Assembly: GCA_963759125.1 (NCBI GenBank)
Contig: CAVWXN010000002.1
Location: 124,001 to 188,000, forward strand
Direction of reading: 5' to 3'
Origin: JABDQA01 sp963759125
GTDB lineage: Bacteria; Desulfobacterota; Desulfobulbia; Desulfobulbales; Desulfocapsaceae
Length of the DNA: 64,000 bases
In this document: in pieces, positions 36,818 through 45,165 of the stretch
Position numbering within the stretch: position 1 is the stretch's first letter
Layout of the letters: each line of letters begins with the position of its first letter
Translations under genes and position numbers: made by a program
Notes under the pieces: model-generated
What the model was told of the DNA's origin: nothing
Databases searched by the model: none
The model's input: only the letters and a program-made list of their open reading frames with translations

Positions 36818-39033
36818 GCCTGGTTCTCCTTGCTTACCGGTTTCAGGACCAAACCCGCCAGCGGCGGAACTCTGGTCAGACAATGATAGGGTGCCCTTGC
36901 AAACGGTTCTTCAATGGCTCTCAGAGAAAGATCTGGACAAGCACCGCTGCCTCCAAACGCAGCTGAATCAGAGCAGAAAAGAAGCTCGTATTCTCTGTAC
37001 TCTGGCAAACCTATTTTGTAGTTTTCAAGGGTTTGCGGGGTGAAATTCAAAAGACATACGAGATGATCAGCAGGATTATCGCTCTTCCTTGTGAATGAAA
37101 TGATAGAATTATCCTGATCTTCGAGATCGAGCCAGTCGAATCCCCGGTAATCGTAATCGAGTTGCCATAGTGGTGGGTTTTGTTTGTATAGTTCATTGAG
37201 CTGACGAACAAAGTCCTGGGTCTGCCGGTGGTAGTCACCCATGTCGAGCAGATGCCAGTCCAGGCTCTGCTTACAGTACCATTCCGATCTCTGGCCGAAT
37301 TCACCCCCCATGAAAAGCAGTTTTTTGCCGGGGTGAAGATAGAGATAGAGCAGCAGCAGTCGCAGGTTGGCAAATTTCTGCCAATCATCGCCAGTCATTT
37401 TTTCGAGCAGCGACTTTTTGCCGTGCACCACCTCGTCGTGCGACAGCGGCAGAATGAAATTTTCCGAATGGGCATACATCATCGAAAAGGTCAGGGCGTT
37501 GTGGTGATATTTTCGATAAAACGGGTCTTTAGCAAAATAACCCAGAATATCGTTCATCCAGCCCATGTTCCATTTGAAACCGAATCCTAACCCTCCCTGA
37601 TCCGCAGGTTTCGATACTCCATAGAAACTGGTTGACTCCTCGGCAATCATCAGCGTTCCGGGATAACGATCATAGATTACCGAGTTCATATGCTTGATGA
37701 ACTCGATGGCTTCGAGGTTCTCTCTGCCGCCGTAGCAGTTCGGTATCCATTCTCCCTCTTGACGCGAATAATCGAGATAGATCATGGAAGCAACAGCATC
37801 AACCCGGAGGCCGTCGATGTGATATTTGTCGAGCCAGAACAGGGCACTGGCAATAAGAAAATTACTTACCTCCTGGCGGCCGTAATTGTAGATAAGAGTC
37901 CCCCATTCGGGGTGGGCTCCTTTGCGGGGGTCCTCATGTTCGTAAAGCGCGGTTCCATCAAAGTGAGCAAGTCCGTGGATGTCCTTGGGGAAATGGGCCG
38001 GCACCCAATCAAGAAGGACGCCGATTTGATTCTGATGACAGACATCGACAAAATGCATGAAATCGTCGGGAACGCCGTATCTGCTCGTCACACTAAAAGG
38101 GCCGGTAACCTGATAGCCCCATGATTCATCCAGCGGATGTTCCGTCACCGGCATAAGTTCAATATGGGTAAACCCCAGATCCTTGACATAGGGTACGAGT
38201 TGTTCTGCTAGTTCACGAAAGGTGAGAAAGCGCTCGGGATTATCGGGGTCACGCCGCCATGAGCCGGGATGTACTTCATATATGGATAGCGGTTGATCGT
38301 AGGGTGGAGTGAACCTCTTTTGTTCCTGCCAAGCCTGATCCTGCCACTGGTAGCGACTCAAATTTCTGATCACTGAAGCCGTCCGCGGCCTGTTTTCTGC
38401 AAAAAATTGAAACGGGTCTGACTTTTCCAGCACCTCTCCGCTTGAGGTCTTGATCCGGAATCGATACAATTCATCTTCTACGAGGCCTGGAATGAAAAGC
38501 TCCCAGATGCCGGAACTGCCCAAAACCCGCATTTGATGGATGCGGCTGTCCCAGCCATTGAAGTGTCCGACCACGGCGACCGACCTGGCGTTCGGAGCCC
38601 AAACCCGAAACAGCGTACCGCTGATTTTATGGTGCAGACCCAGCTGGGCGCCAAGCAGGTTGTAAAGGGAATAATTGGTACCGGAATTGAACAGGTAGCG
38701 GTCGGTTTCTTCAAGCAGGACAGGAAAACGATAAGGATCGTTAATCAGATGAACATCACCGGACCGGTAGGTGATTTTATACTGGTAATCGTATGGTTCA
38801 AGCTCTGGAAAATCGAGTTCTTCACGAATCAGCTCACATTCATAGACTCCATCCGGGTGGGTGCGGACCATCTCCCAATGTTTTTCTGAACTAAGCAGAG
38901 TAACCGCCGAAGCATGTGGTTGGAGCGTCCTGGCCAGAAGAATATCCGGAGAACCTGTCCGGCGATGTATTCCTAGGTACTGGAACGGATCGTAGTAATT
39001 GTTGTGGAGGATTTCGTTGGCAATTGTCTTCAT
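36814..39033 (-). CDS. glgB: 1,4-alpha-glucan (glycogen) branching enzyme
   Basis: A 739-residue GH13 enzyme that cuts alpha-1,4 chains and re-attaches them as alpha-1,6 branches in glycogen. N-terminal carbohydrate-binding modules (CBM48) occupy about the first 230 residues. The catalytic barrel has DGLRVDAVASM (nucleophile Asp), LMIAEESTSF (acid/base Glu) and LPLSHDEVVHG (stabilising Asp). Length is normal. The ATG at 39033 is preferred over an in-frame TTG at 39075. No other glg gene is in the window, so glycogen synthase is elsewhere or glgB stands alone. Confidence 0.95.
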   Translation of the reverse strand: MKTIANEILHNNYYDPFQYLGIHRRTGSPDILLARTLQPHASAVTLLSSEKHWEMVRTHPDGVYECELIREELDFPELEPYDYQYKITYRSGDVHLINDPYRFPVLLEETDRYLFNSGTNYSLYNLLGAQLGLHHKISGTLFRVWAPNARSVAVVGHFNGWDSRIHQMRVLGSSGIWELFIPGLVEDELYRFRIKTSSGEVLEKSDPFQFFAENRPRTASVIRNLSRYQWQDQAWQEQKRFTPPYDQPLSIYEVHPGSWRRDPDNPERFLTFRELAEQLVPYVKDLGFTHIELMPVTEHPLDESWGYQVTGPFSVTSRYGVPDDFMHFVDVCHQNQIGVLLDWVPAHFPKDIHGLAHFDGTALYEHEDPRKGAHPEWGTLIYNYGRQEVSNFLIASALFWLDKYHIDGLRVDAVASMIYLDYSRQEGEWIPNCYGGRENLEAIEFIKHMNSVIYDRYPGTLMIAEESTSFYGVSKPADQGGLGFGFKWNMGWMNDILGYFAKDPFYRKYHHNALTFSMMYAHSENFILPLSHDEVVHGKKSLLEKMTGDDWQKFANLRLLLLYLYLHPGKKLLFMGGEFGQRSEWYCKQSLDWHLLDMGDYHRQTQDFVRQLNELYKQNPPLWQLDYDYRGFDWLDLEDQDNSIISFTRKSDNPADHLVCLLNFTPQTLENYKIGLPEYREYELLFCSDSAAFGGSGACPDLSLRAIEEPFARAPYHCLTRVPPLAGLVLKPVSKENQA

Positions 39034-39154
39034 ATTTTCTGAGATAACTGGAGTTGGATTGCAGATATAATGCAACCATGCTGCATTGTCTGGTTTAGCG
39101 GATTGCGCAGGCGCTCAACTGCCTGTTTGCTTTCCATTAAACCGGAGGATGGCT

Positions 39155-39190
39155 ATGTTTGAAGTAATATCTTTAAGATATAGGGTATGA
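39155..39190 (+). CDS. Candidate micro-ORF, 11 residues
   Basis: An 11-codon frame encoding MFEVISLRYRV, with a strong ggagg ribosome binding site six to seven bases before its ATG. Its stop overlaps the start of the next micro-ORF in an ATGA arrangement. It could be a leader peptide whose translation feeds the next frame. Chance occurrence cannot be excluded for so short a frame. Confidence 0.3.
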   Translation: MFEVISLRYRV

Positions 39191-39246
39191 TGGGCAAAAA
39201 GTCATCGGGAAAAAAAGGTTCACTGGGAGGTGGACCCCGTTCTTAG
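39187..39246 (+). CDS. Candidate micro-protein, 19 residues, Lys/Gly-rich
   Basis: A 19-residue basic, glycine-rich peptide reading MMGKKSSGKKGSLGGGPRS. It starts within the stop of the preceding micro-ORF (ATGA overlap), which is the arrangement of coupled real genes. The composition (4 Lys, 5 Gly, 1 Arg, 5 Ser) is not random-looking, but the short length makes the call weak. No family is recognised. Confidence 0.35.
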   Translation: MMGKKSSGKKGSLGGGPRS

Positions 39247-39364
39247 GCCACGAGGTGTAGTTTTATAGTTATGTCCATAGCTCTCTGGGGGAGCGCTGCT
39301 CTGTCATATTGGGTGGTTGTGACAGTGATAGATGCTGCTTAGGGTTAAGGGGCGATGGATTGTC

Positions 39365-39394
39365 TTGACGGTTCCTTTGTCTGCCTGATAATCT
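39365..39394 (+). promoter_or_regulatory. Candidate sigma-70 promoter for algH
   Basis: A -35 box ttgacg at 39365-39370 and a -10-like taatct at 39389-39394, 18 bases apart. The start codon of algH follows at 39441. The -10 box is weak. Confidence 0.33.
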
Positions 39395-39440
39395 ATACTT
39401 AGGGAAACACGTTATTTATGGCTATTGAAGGATTTTTATC

Positions 39441-40016
39441 ATGACTGAAATCCAGACTCCCGTCATTGAAGTACTGACCGGATCTTTTCTTATCTCGACC
39501 CCGCAGATGCCCGATCCCCGTTTCGAGGAGCAGGTTATCCTTATTTGTGCCCACAGCGAGGAGGGGGCGATGGGGGTCGCCGTCAACAAACCAAACCCCT
39601 ACTTCAGTCTCGAGGAGATACTCAGAAGTGCTCAACTCGAAGTACCGGATACTACTCTCCCGCCCGTCTATGTCGGCGGCCCTGTTGAACTCGAGTCTGC
39701 TTTCGTGCTCTATCGCAAGGGCTACCAGGTGGACCATCAGCTTGAAATCAGTGACAGCCTTGCTCTATCCCGTGAATCGAAAATTCTCGAAGACATCAGC
39801 AGAGGATGTGGTCCCGAGAGTTACCTGTTCATACTCGGTTATGCCGGCTGGGGTCCCGGGCAGCTCGAATCCGAGCTGGTTGCAGATGGCTGGCTCAGCC
39901 TGCCAGCCAATGACTCGATCATCTTCGACATCGACGATCTGGAAAAATGGCGGACTGCTGCGCTGCTTTATGGTATAGACATTTCAACCCTCGGTGATAT
40001 GGCTGGGTTCGCCTAG
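39441..40016 (+). CDS. YqgE/AlgH family protein
   Basis: A 191-residue cytoplasmic protein of the YqgE/AlgH family (DUF179). LTGSFLISTPQMPDPRFE near the start, GAMGVAVNKP and LFILGYAGWGPGQLESEL are family signatures. The molecular function is unsettled; AlgH was first linked to alginate regulation in Pseudomonas. It is followed after about 125 bases by a YkgJ-type gene. Confidence 0.9.
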   Translation: MTEIQTPVIEVLTGSFLISTPQMPDPRFEEQVILICAHSEEGAMGVAVNKPNPYFSLEEILRSAQLEVPDTTLPPVYVGGPVELESAFVLYRKGYQVDHQLEISDSLALSRESKILEDISRGCGPESYLFILGYAGWGPGQLESELVADGWLSLPANDSIIFDIDDLEKWRTAALLYGIDISTLGDMAGFA

Positions 40017-40142
40017 GAGGGCTGTAAATATTCTTTCCGTCATTGTTTCAGGGGCAGTTAGCCGAGGTTCTTTTCAGCGTTGCTTTAAACCCACCGATAG
40101 ATACTCCCACAGACCAGGAATAAGGTTCAGAAACGTTCTCCA

Positions 40143-40532
40143 ATGTCCGATTTAAAGAAAATATTTCATTGTACCCAGTGTGGCTTCTGCTGCCATGGCG
40201 AGACCACCGTCTCACTTGACGAAGATGATCAGAAGAGAATGATTGCGGCCCTCGATTCCACCGCAGAAGTGGTTGCTGGCAGATACTGGAGAATCAATGG
40301 CTCAACAGTGCAGATGAAAACGTTACAGGGGCACTGTATTTTCTATGACGACGGTTGCACCGTCTATCACGGCCGGCCGTGGCGCTGCGCTCAATGGCCA
40401 TTGGTTCCCGCCATGCTGGATGATGAGAATAATTTCCTCATAATTCGCGAATCTTGTCCGGGAATCAACAAGGAGCTGAGTTATCAAGAGTTCAGAGAAA
40501 TTCTGGCTCGGCTTATCGGCGACGATTCCTAA
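40143..40532 (+). CDS. YkgJ family cysteine-cluster protein
   Basis: A 129-residue protein with FHCTQCGFCC near residues 8-17, then C near 62, C near 69 and WRCAQWP near 79-85. This is the zinc- or iron-sulphur-binding pattern of the YkgJ (CxxCxxCC) family. Family function is unknown. It is 15 bases upstream of rlmH and probably co-transcribed. Confidence 0.88.
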   Translation: MSDLKKIFHCTQCGFCCHGETTVSLDEDDQKRMIAALDSTAEVVAGRYWRINGSTVQMKTLQGHCIFYDDGCTVYHGRPWRCAQWPLVPAMLDDENNFLIIRESCPGINKELSYQEFREILARLIGDDS

Positions 40533-40547
40533 TTCTGTTTTTCGACC

Positions 40548-41015
40548 ATGAAACTTGAAGTCCTGCTGCTCAATAAAACCAAAGAACCATATTTGCAGGA
40601 GGGGATTAGTGACTATCAAACCCGCCTGAAGCGATTCAATCCGATTGAGCTGGTCGAGATCAAAGTGAAAAAGCTTTCGACCAGGAGTGATTCTGAAATC
40701 AAGACCTTCGAGAGCACATTAATTGACAAGCGGGCGGCGGAGGGGGGCTACCGCATCGCTCTGGACAGTAGCGGACAACAGCTCAGCTCAAAAAAATTCG
40801 CCTTCTTGTTCTCCGATCTGGAGCGTCAATCTGTGCAGACCGTAAGTTTTATCATAGGTGGTCCTTTGGGTCTGGCTGAAGAACAATTGCGCAAGGCCGA
40901 TATGATTCTGTCACTGTCGTCGATGACCTACACCCATGACATGACGCGACTGATCCTGCTCGAACAGATCTATCGGGCTTTTACGATAAAGGCAGGTACC
41001 CGCTATCATAAATAG
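40548..41015 (+). CDS. rlmH: 23S rRNA (pseudouridine-1915-N3)-methyltransferase RlmH
   Basis: A 155-residue SPOUT-class methyltransferase that methylates pseudouridine 1915 in helix 69 of 23S rRNA in assembled 70S ribosomes. The knot region has FIIGGPLGLAEEQLRKAD, and the C-terminus LLEQIYRAFTIKAGTRYHK is diagnostic. Length is normal. Confidence 0.95.
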   Translation: MKLEVLLLNKTKEPYLQEGISDYQTRLKRFNPIELVEIKVKKLSTRSDSEIKTFESTLIDKRAAEGGYRIALDSSGQQLSSKKFAFLFSDLERQSVQTVSFIIGGPLGLAEEQLRKADMILSLSSMTYTHDMTRLILLEQIYRAFTIKAGTRYHK

Positions 41016-41048
41016 CCTGAATATCTAATAGTTTATCAGATAGAAAAG

Positions 41049-41837
41049 TTAATATGAAGGAGAGGGGATCAGGTAGATATCATAGCGGCTGCTCTTGGCC
41101 TTGATCGCAAAGGAGGGTTCCCGGTCATCAAGGGAACAAGCTCTGGCCGGCCTTTTGACTGCCACCCGCTTAGCTGCCCTCTTTAAGGCTGCAGTCAGCA
41201 GTACCGAACCATCTGCATCGTCTCCCACCACGTCACGTAATATTCTCATTCTTTGTTTGTTGAGCGTTGATTTTGACAATGATGGGTACATGGGATCGAG
41301 AAACACGGTATCATATGAGATCTCTGAGGAGTGCAGATAGTCGATTGTGTCTGCCAGTTTCAAGGTGACACGCTGGTCGAAGACGCGTTTGACCCTGTCA
41401 TTTTCGCCACAGCGGGAAATTGCGTTGGTCAGCAACGCCCAGATAACTTTGGATCGCTCAATCATCGTTACCCGGCATCCCAGAGAGGCCAGCACAAAAG
41501 CATCTTCACCGAAGCCGGCAGTCCCATCCAGCACCGTTGGCCGGTAGCCACTTTTAATTCCCACTGCTTTGGCCAGCGGCTGGTTTATCCGACGGTCATG
41601 AAGGAACCGGTAGAATACAGCTCCTGACAGGAAATCGGCTGAGAGAGGGGCTGTTTTCGGGTCTGCTTCTTTTCTCAATTCAAGGCGTGAACCGTGAAAG
41701 GCTAGCACATAGCTGAACTCGGGCCCTGAGGGATCGGCTACCGGCAGATTGAGACATTCTCCCAGACGGATCAGGTAGGAGGCGGTTTCGGGGGTGGCGG
41801 GATCTGTTCTGATACCGATCTGAGGTTTGATATCCAT
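41049..41837 (-). CDS. rsmJ: 16S rRNA (guanine-1516-N2)-methyltransferase RsmJ-like
   Basis: A 262-residue class I methyltransferase. VLDGTAGFGEDAFVLASLG is motif I with the unusual TAG-x-GED core of RsmJ, and VFLDPMYPSLSKS is the catalytic motif IV. RsmJ makes m2G1516 near the 3' end of 16S rRNA. The ATG at 41837 is chosen over an in-frame TTG at 41870. It converges with rlmH and diverges from kdsB. Confidence 0.88.
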   Translation of the reverse strand: MDIKPQIGIRTDPATPETASYLIRLGECLNLPVADPSGPEFSYVLAFHGSRLELRKEADPKTAPLSADFLSGAVFYRFLHDRRINQPLAKAVGIKSGYRPTVLDGTAGFGEDAFVLASLGCRVTMIERSKVIWALLTNAISRCGENDRVKRVFDQRVTLKLADTIDYLHSSEISYDTVFLDPMYPSLSKSTLNKQRMRILRDVVGDDADGSVLLTAALKRAAKRVAVKRPARACSLDDREPSFAIKAKSSRYDIYLIPSPSY

Positions 41838-41912
41838 ACAAAAATGATATAAGAAGAAGGGTGAGCTCAAATACCTATCCCTCGAAGCATAACGACAGGA
41901 TCGATTAAGGCA

Positions 41913-42670
41913 ATGAAAAATAATGATGTTCAGGTGATAGCAATCATTCCGGCCCGCTACAAATCAAATAGATTTCCGGGCAAACCACTGGCCCCTATTA
42001 ACGGTAAAGCGATGATTCAGCATGTGGTTGAACGGGCTTGGAAGGTAACGCTGCTTTCCCGGGTGGTGGTGGCCACTGACGATAGCGCATCGCCCGCTGT
42101 GTGGAAGCGTTTGGCGGCGAATATGTCATGACCAGAGACGACCATGTTTCGGGAACCGACCGCCTCGCTGAGGCAGCGGAGACCCTTGGTGTATCCGAGC
42201 ACGATATCGTGGTCAATATTCAGGGTGACCAACCGCTGTTTCCTCTTGAGATCATTGACCAGGTGACTCGCCCGTTGCTCGAAGACCCGGATGTACCAAT
42301 GTCCACCCTGATCTACAGGATTGTCAGAGAAGAAGAGATCGGAGACCCGAATCATGTAAAAACAGTATTCGATAGAGATAACAACGCACTCTACTTTTCT
42401 CGCTCGGCCATTCCGTTTCAGAGAAATCCCGGGGAGGGAACGCCGACCTATTACAAACATCTCGGTGTCTACGGGTATCGGAAAAACTTTCTGCTCACTT
42501 TTGTCGGGCTGCCGGAAGGCGAGTGGGAGCATTTTGAGAAGCTTGAGCAGCTCCGTGCCCTCGAGTTCGGCTACAGAATCAAGGTAGTCCTCACCACCCA
42601 CGATTCTATTGAAGTCGATACGGAGGAGGAATTGAGAAGAGTGGAAGAATTATTAAATGGCGACGGCTGA
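41913..42670 (+). pseudogene. kdsB: CMP-Kdo synthetase KdsB, frameshifted
   Basis: 3-deoxy-manno-octulosonate cytidylyltransferase, which activates Kdo for LPS inner-core synthesis. The 5' part encodes IIPARYKSNRFPGKPLA and VVVATDD, then leaves frame. The -1 frame resumes R-I-A-x-x-VEAFGGEYVMT and continues with NIQGDQPLF, TLIYRI and KHLGVYGYRK to the natural end. The 758-base span is one short of a multiple of three, so one missing base near 42084-42087 explains it. Repaired length is about 252 residues, as in other KdsB. Because Kdo activation is normally essential in LPS-producing cells, a sequence error is more likely than true loss. The 3' end overlaps the YvcK-like gene by 14 bases. Confidence 0.92.
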
Positions 42671-45020
42671 AACCAAGATGACCGATCAGCATTCAATTCT
42701 GCACCTTAATGAAAGAGACCGCAGTCTTCTCGAGGCTCTTGAGAAACGCAATATTTCTTCGTTTGACCTGCTTCCCCATCGCGACCTGCGCGAGAAACTG
42801 GTAGATCTGGTCCTAAACGGCCCTCCTGCCGGTATAAATAAGGAAGTAGCAGCCCTGTTCGGCGAACTCAGAGAGAGACTGGTCTCGACCACTGTGGATG
42901 ATACAAAAGTGGTCGTTTTCGGCGGCGGCACCGGATTGTCAAACATTATCGGCGGGGACAGCCGCCAGCAGAATTGGGCGGATAAACCTTTTGAGGGTTT
43001 AAAAGAAATATTTCCACAAACCAAAGCCATCGTCTGCGTGACAGATGACGGAGGGTCCACCGGTGAGCTTCTGAAGGATCTGCCGATTTTTGGTTTGGGA
43101 GACATCAGACACGTTCTGGTCTCTTCCATTCAGCGCCGGTTGCTGGAGCATCGCTACAACCTCTCAGCCGGACAATCTGCGTCTCTGGTAAGGGATATCT
43201 CTACCATATTTAATTTTCGGTTTTCCACCAGGCCGGACTCTGCCGAGTCGCTGCTCAGAAAGTGCATCGGCAACCTGGAAAGGCTGCCAGAAAAGATGGC
43301 CACGGCGCTGGTTAGCTATCTGGATTTCTGTCTCAACGACAAGCAGTGCCTGCGTACCATGGGACGGCCCCATTGTCTCGGCAACCTGTTGATTCTCTCT
43401 GTCATCCGAATGGTGTCGGGTGATGAGAATCTCGTGGAGAACAGGATAGTAATGGATGAATCGGTGGGCGAGGCCATTAACGGAGCTATTTCCAATATAG
43501 GTGAGATCATTGGCGCTGGGGTTGATGCTGTTCTGCCGTGCACACCGGTGCCGTCCCAGCTCCGTTTCAGATACAGCAATGGCGTCGAGGTAAGCGGAGA
43601 AAATAAATCGAGTACCGCGGACAGGAGGTCGGCGGTTGCCAGGGTAACCGTTGATTTCTGCGGTCAGCCATACGTGTCTGGGAAAATTCTCGATTCCATC
43701 AGAGATGCGGATGTTCTCTTAATGGCACCGGGCAGCCTCTACAGTTCTATAATACCTGTCATGCAAGTTCCAGGAATAGCTGCAACGGTCAGAGAAAACA
43801 GAAGTGCCTTGAAGCTGCTTATCGCCAACCTCTGGGTCCAGGAAGGAGAAACTGACAAGGCAATCGCCAACCCGGATCGAAAATTTCATGTGTCGGACAT
43901 GATTAGAGCCTACGAGCATAATCTGCCGGGCGGAGTCGAGGGCTTGTTCGACCAGATACTTTGCCTGTCAATGCAGGATGTGCCGGCCTCGGTAATTCAG
44001 AATTATGCTGTTGAGGGTAAAAATCCCATATATTTGGATCGTGAACTTATCAAGAACAGAGGGTTTACCCCGATAGAATGCGGTTTTTTCTCCCGGTTGG
44101 CGATGCTTGAAAGGGGGGTAATTCAACACGATCCTGAAGTCGTTGCGCAGACCGTGAAGACGCTTTTTCTGGCTCGAGAACTGTTTAATGGCAAGCAAGA
44201 GGTGTCCGCACCTTCGGCAGCCTTAAAGCAAACTTCAGGACTGCTGGCCAGACCTCGGCTTGTCCCGATTCCATCCATCAAGTATGGGCAGGTAGCCAAT
44301 CGACTGGCCGGCCTTGCATTCGATTTTGACCAGTGTGAGTCGCCGGGGTTGAATAGCGCAGAGATCGTCTCGATACTCGCCGATATTATCTGGTCCCACC
44401 AGGACATACCGGTATCCCATCTCGATTTCATCAAGGGAATCACTTTTATCAGCGAAAGCAGGTGGCGGCGGGATCAGCGCTGGGATAATGTCTTCTCCTT
44501 TTATGACCCAGAAGACAGTCTGATTAAAATTAGAGAGGATCGTATCCAGTCGAGAAACAGCCTGGAAGTTTCCTTTCTCATTGCACTCGGGCAGGCGCTG
44601 CTGGGAAATTACGCCGCCAGCAAATTGATAACCCCGCTACTTTACGAAGGAAAGGAGATCGGAGCCGTATATCACCTGTCACTGAGAAGCGAAGAGGAGC
44701 GCACCTGCTACTTCAATGATGTCGAGCTGCGCAGCTTTCTCCATCTCTCCCGAATGATTGAGCAGTCCAGCGCCCATTTCACCAGGATAGTAAACGGCGG
44801 GGAGGGATTCACTCCGCCGGGTCTGCTGCTGGGGCTGCTGTACGCCTGGTATCTCGATAACCGTTTTGCCAGTCATATCGAATACAAGATGTCCATCTTG
44901 CAGATACGACCAACGCAGCTGATCCCCGAGCAGAAAAAGATGCGAACCAGAAGGGAACAGCTCATAGACTTCTTCAGGGAGTCGGTTTTTGGCAAGGAAG
45001 CGGTAGCACTGAAGCTTTAA
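42657..45020 (+). CDS. Large YvcK/CofD-family protein with extra C-terminal region
   Basis: A 787-residue protein of the YvcK/CofD (2-phospho-lactate transferase-like) superfamily. The nucleotide-sugar or GTP-binding core starts near residue 83 (VVVFGGGTGLSNIIGG), with CVTDDGGSTGELLKDL and LLMAPGSLYSSIIPV following. Standard YvcK is about 320 residues, so the ~80-residue N-terminal part and the ~300-residue C-terminal part (from about 480) are extra; I recognise no domain in them. YvcK binds UDP-GlcNAc and affects cell shape and gluconeogenic growth. The start overlaps kdsB, which suggests a link to envelope sugar metabolism. Confidence 0.82.
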   Translation: MATAETKMTDQHSILHLNERDRSLLEALEKRNISSFDLLPHRDLREKLVDLVLNGPPAGINKEVAALFGELRERLVSTTVDDTKVVVFGGGTGLSNIIGGDSRQQNWADKPFEGLKEIFPQTKAIVCVTDDGGSTGELLKDLPIFGLGDIRHVLVSSIQRRLLEHRYNLSAGQSASLVRDISTIFNFRFSTRPDSAESLLRKCIGNLERLPEKMATALVSYLDFCLNDKQCLRTMGRPHCLGNLLILSVIRMVSGDENLVENRIVMDESVGEAINGAISNIGEIIGAGVDAVLPCTPVPSQLRFRYSNGVEVSGENKSSTADRRSAVARVTVDFCGQPYVSGKILDSIRDADVLLMAPGSLYSSIIPVMQVPGIAATVRENRSALKLLIANLWVQEGETDKAIANPDRKFHVSDMIRAYEHNLPGGVEGLFDQILCLSMQDVPASVIQNYAVEGKNPIYLDRELIKNRGFTPIECGFFSRLAMLERGVIQHDPEVVAQTVKTLFLARELFNGKQEVSAPSAALKQTSGLLARPRLVPIPSIKYGQVANRLAGLAFDFDQCESPGLNSAEIVSILADIIWSHQDIPVSHLDFIKGITFISESRWRRDQRWDNVFSFYDPEDSLIKIREDRIQSRNSLEVSFLIALGQALLGNYAASKLITPLLYEGKEIGAVYHLSLRSEEERTCYFNDVELRSFLHLSRMIEQSSAHFTRIVNGGEGFTPPGLLLGLLYAWYLDNRFASHIEYKMSILQIRPTQLIPEQKKMRTRREQLIDFFRESVFGKEAVALKL

Positions 45021-45160
45021 CGGCGCAAGCGTGGCATCATCAACAGGACGAAACCGCCCATAAAACAGGCCAGGCCGGAGAGCCAGCGATTCTGGTCAAT
45101 CAGGATGATGCCGATCATGCAGAGCAGAATTCCTCCGCCAACTCGTAACCTATCAGCCAT
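45017..45160 (-). CDS. Small two-helix membrane protein, function unknown
   Basis: A 47-residue protein starting MADRLRVGGGILLCMIGIILI, with two hydrophobic segments separated by DQNRW and a basic end (PRLRR). Its stop codon shares the TTAA at 45017-45020 with the stop of the convergent YvcK-like gene. It begins 5 bases after the hrpA stop on the same strand. The short length and lack of a clear ribosome binding site lower confidence. Confidence 0.45.
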   Translation of the reverse strand: MADRLRVGGGILLCMIGIILIDQNRWLSGLACFMGGFVLLMMPRLRR

Positions 45161-45165
45161 TTTTG

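Larger units (their letters stand above)
39034..39440. other. Intergenic region upstream of algH with micro-ORFs
   Basis: About 400 bases between divergent glgB and algH. It contains two tiny overlapping reading frames (39155-39190 and 39187-39246), listed separately, an inverted repeat ctgtca/tgacag near 39300-39330 and a promoter-like pair at 39365-39394. Near 39058-39075 lies a ttgca-N7-tgcaa repeat that may be a regulatory site. Confidence 0.5.
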
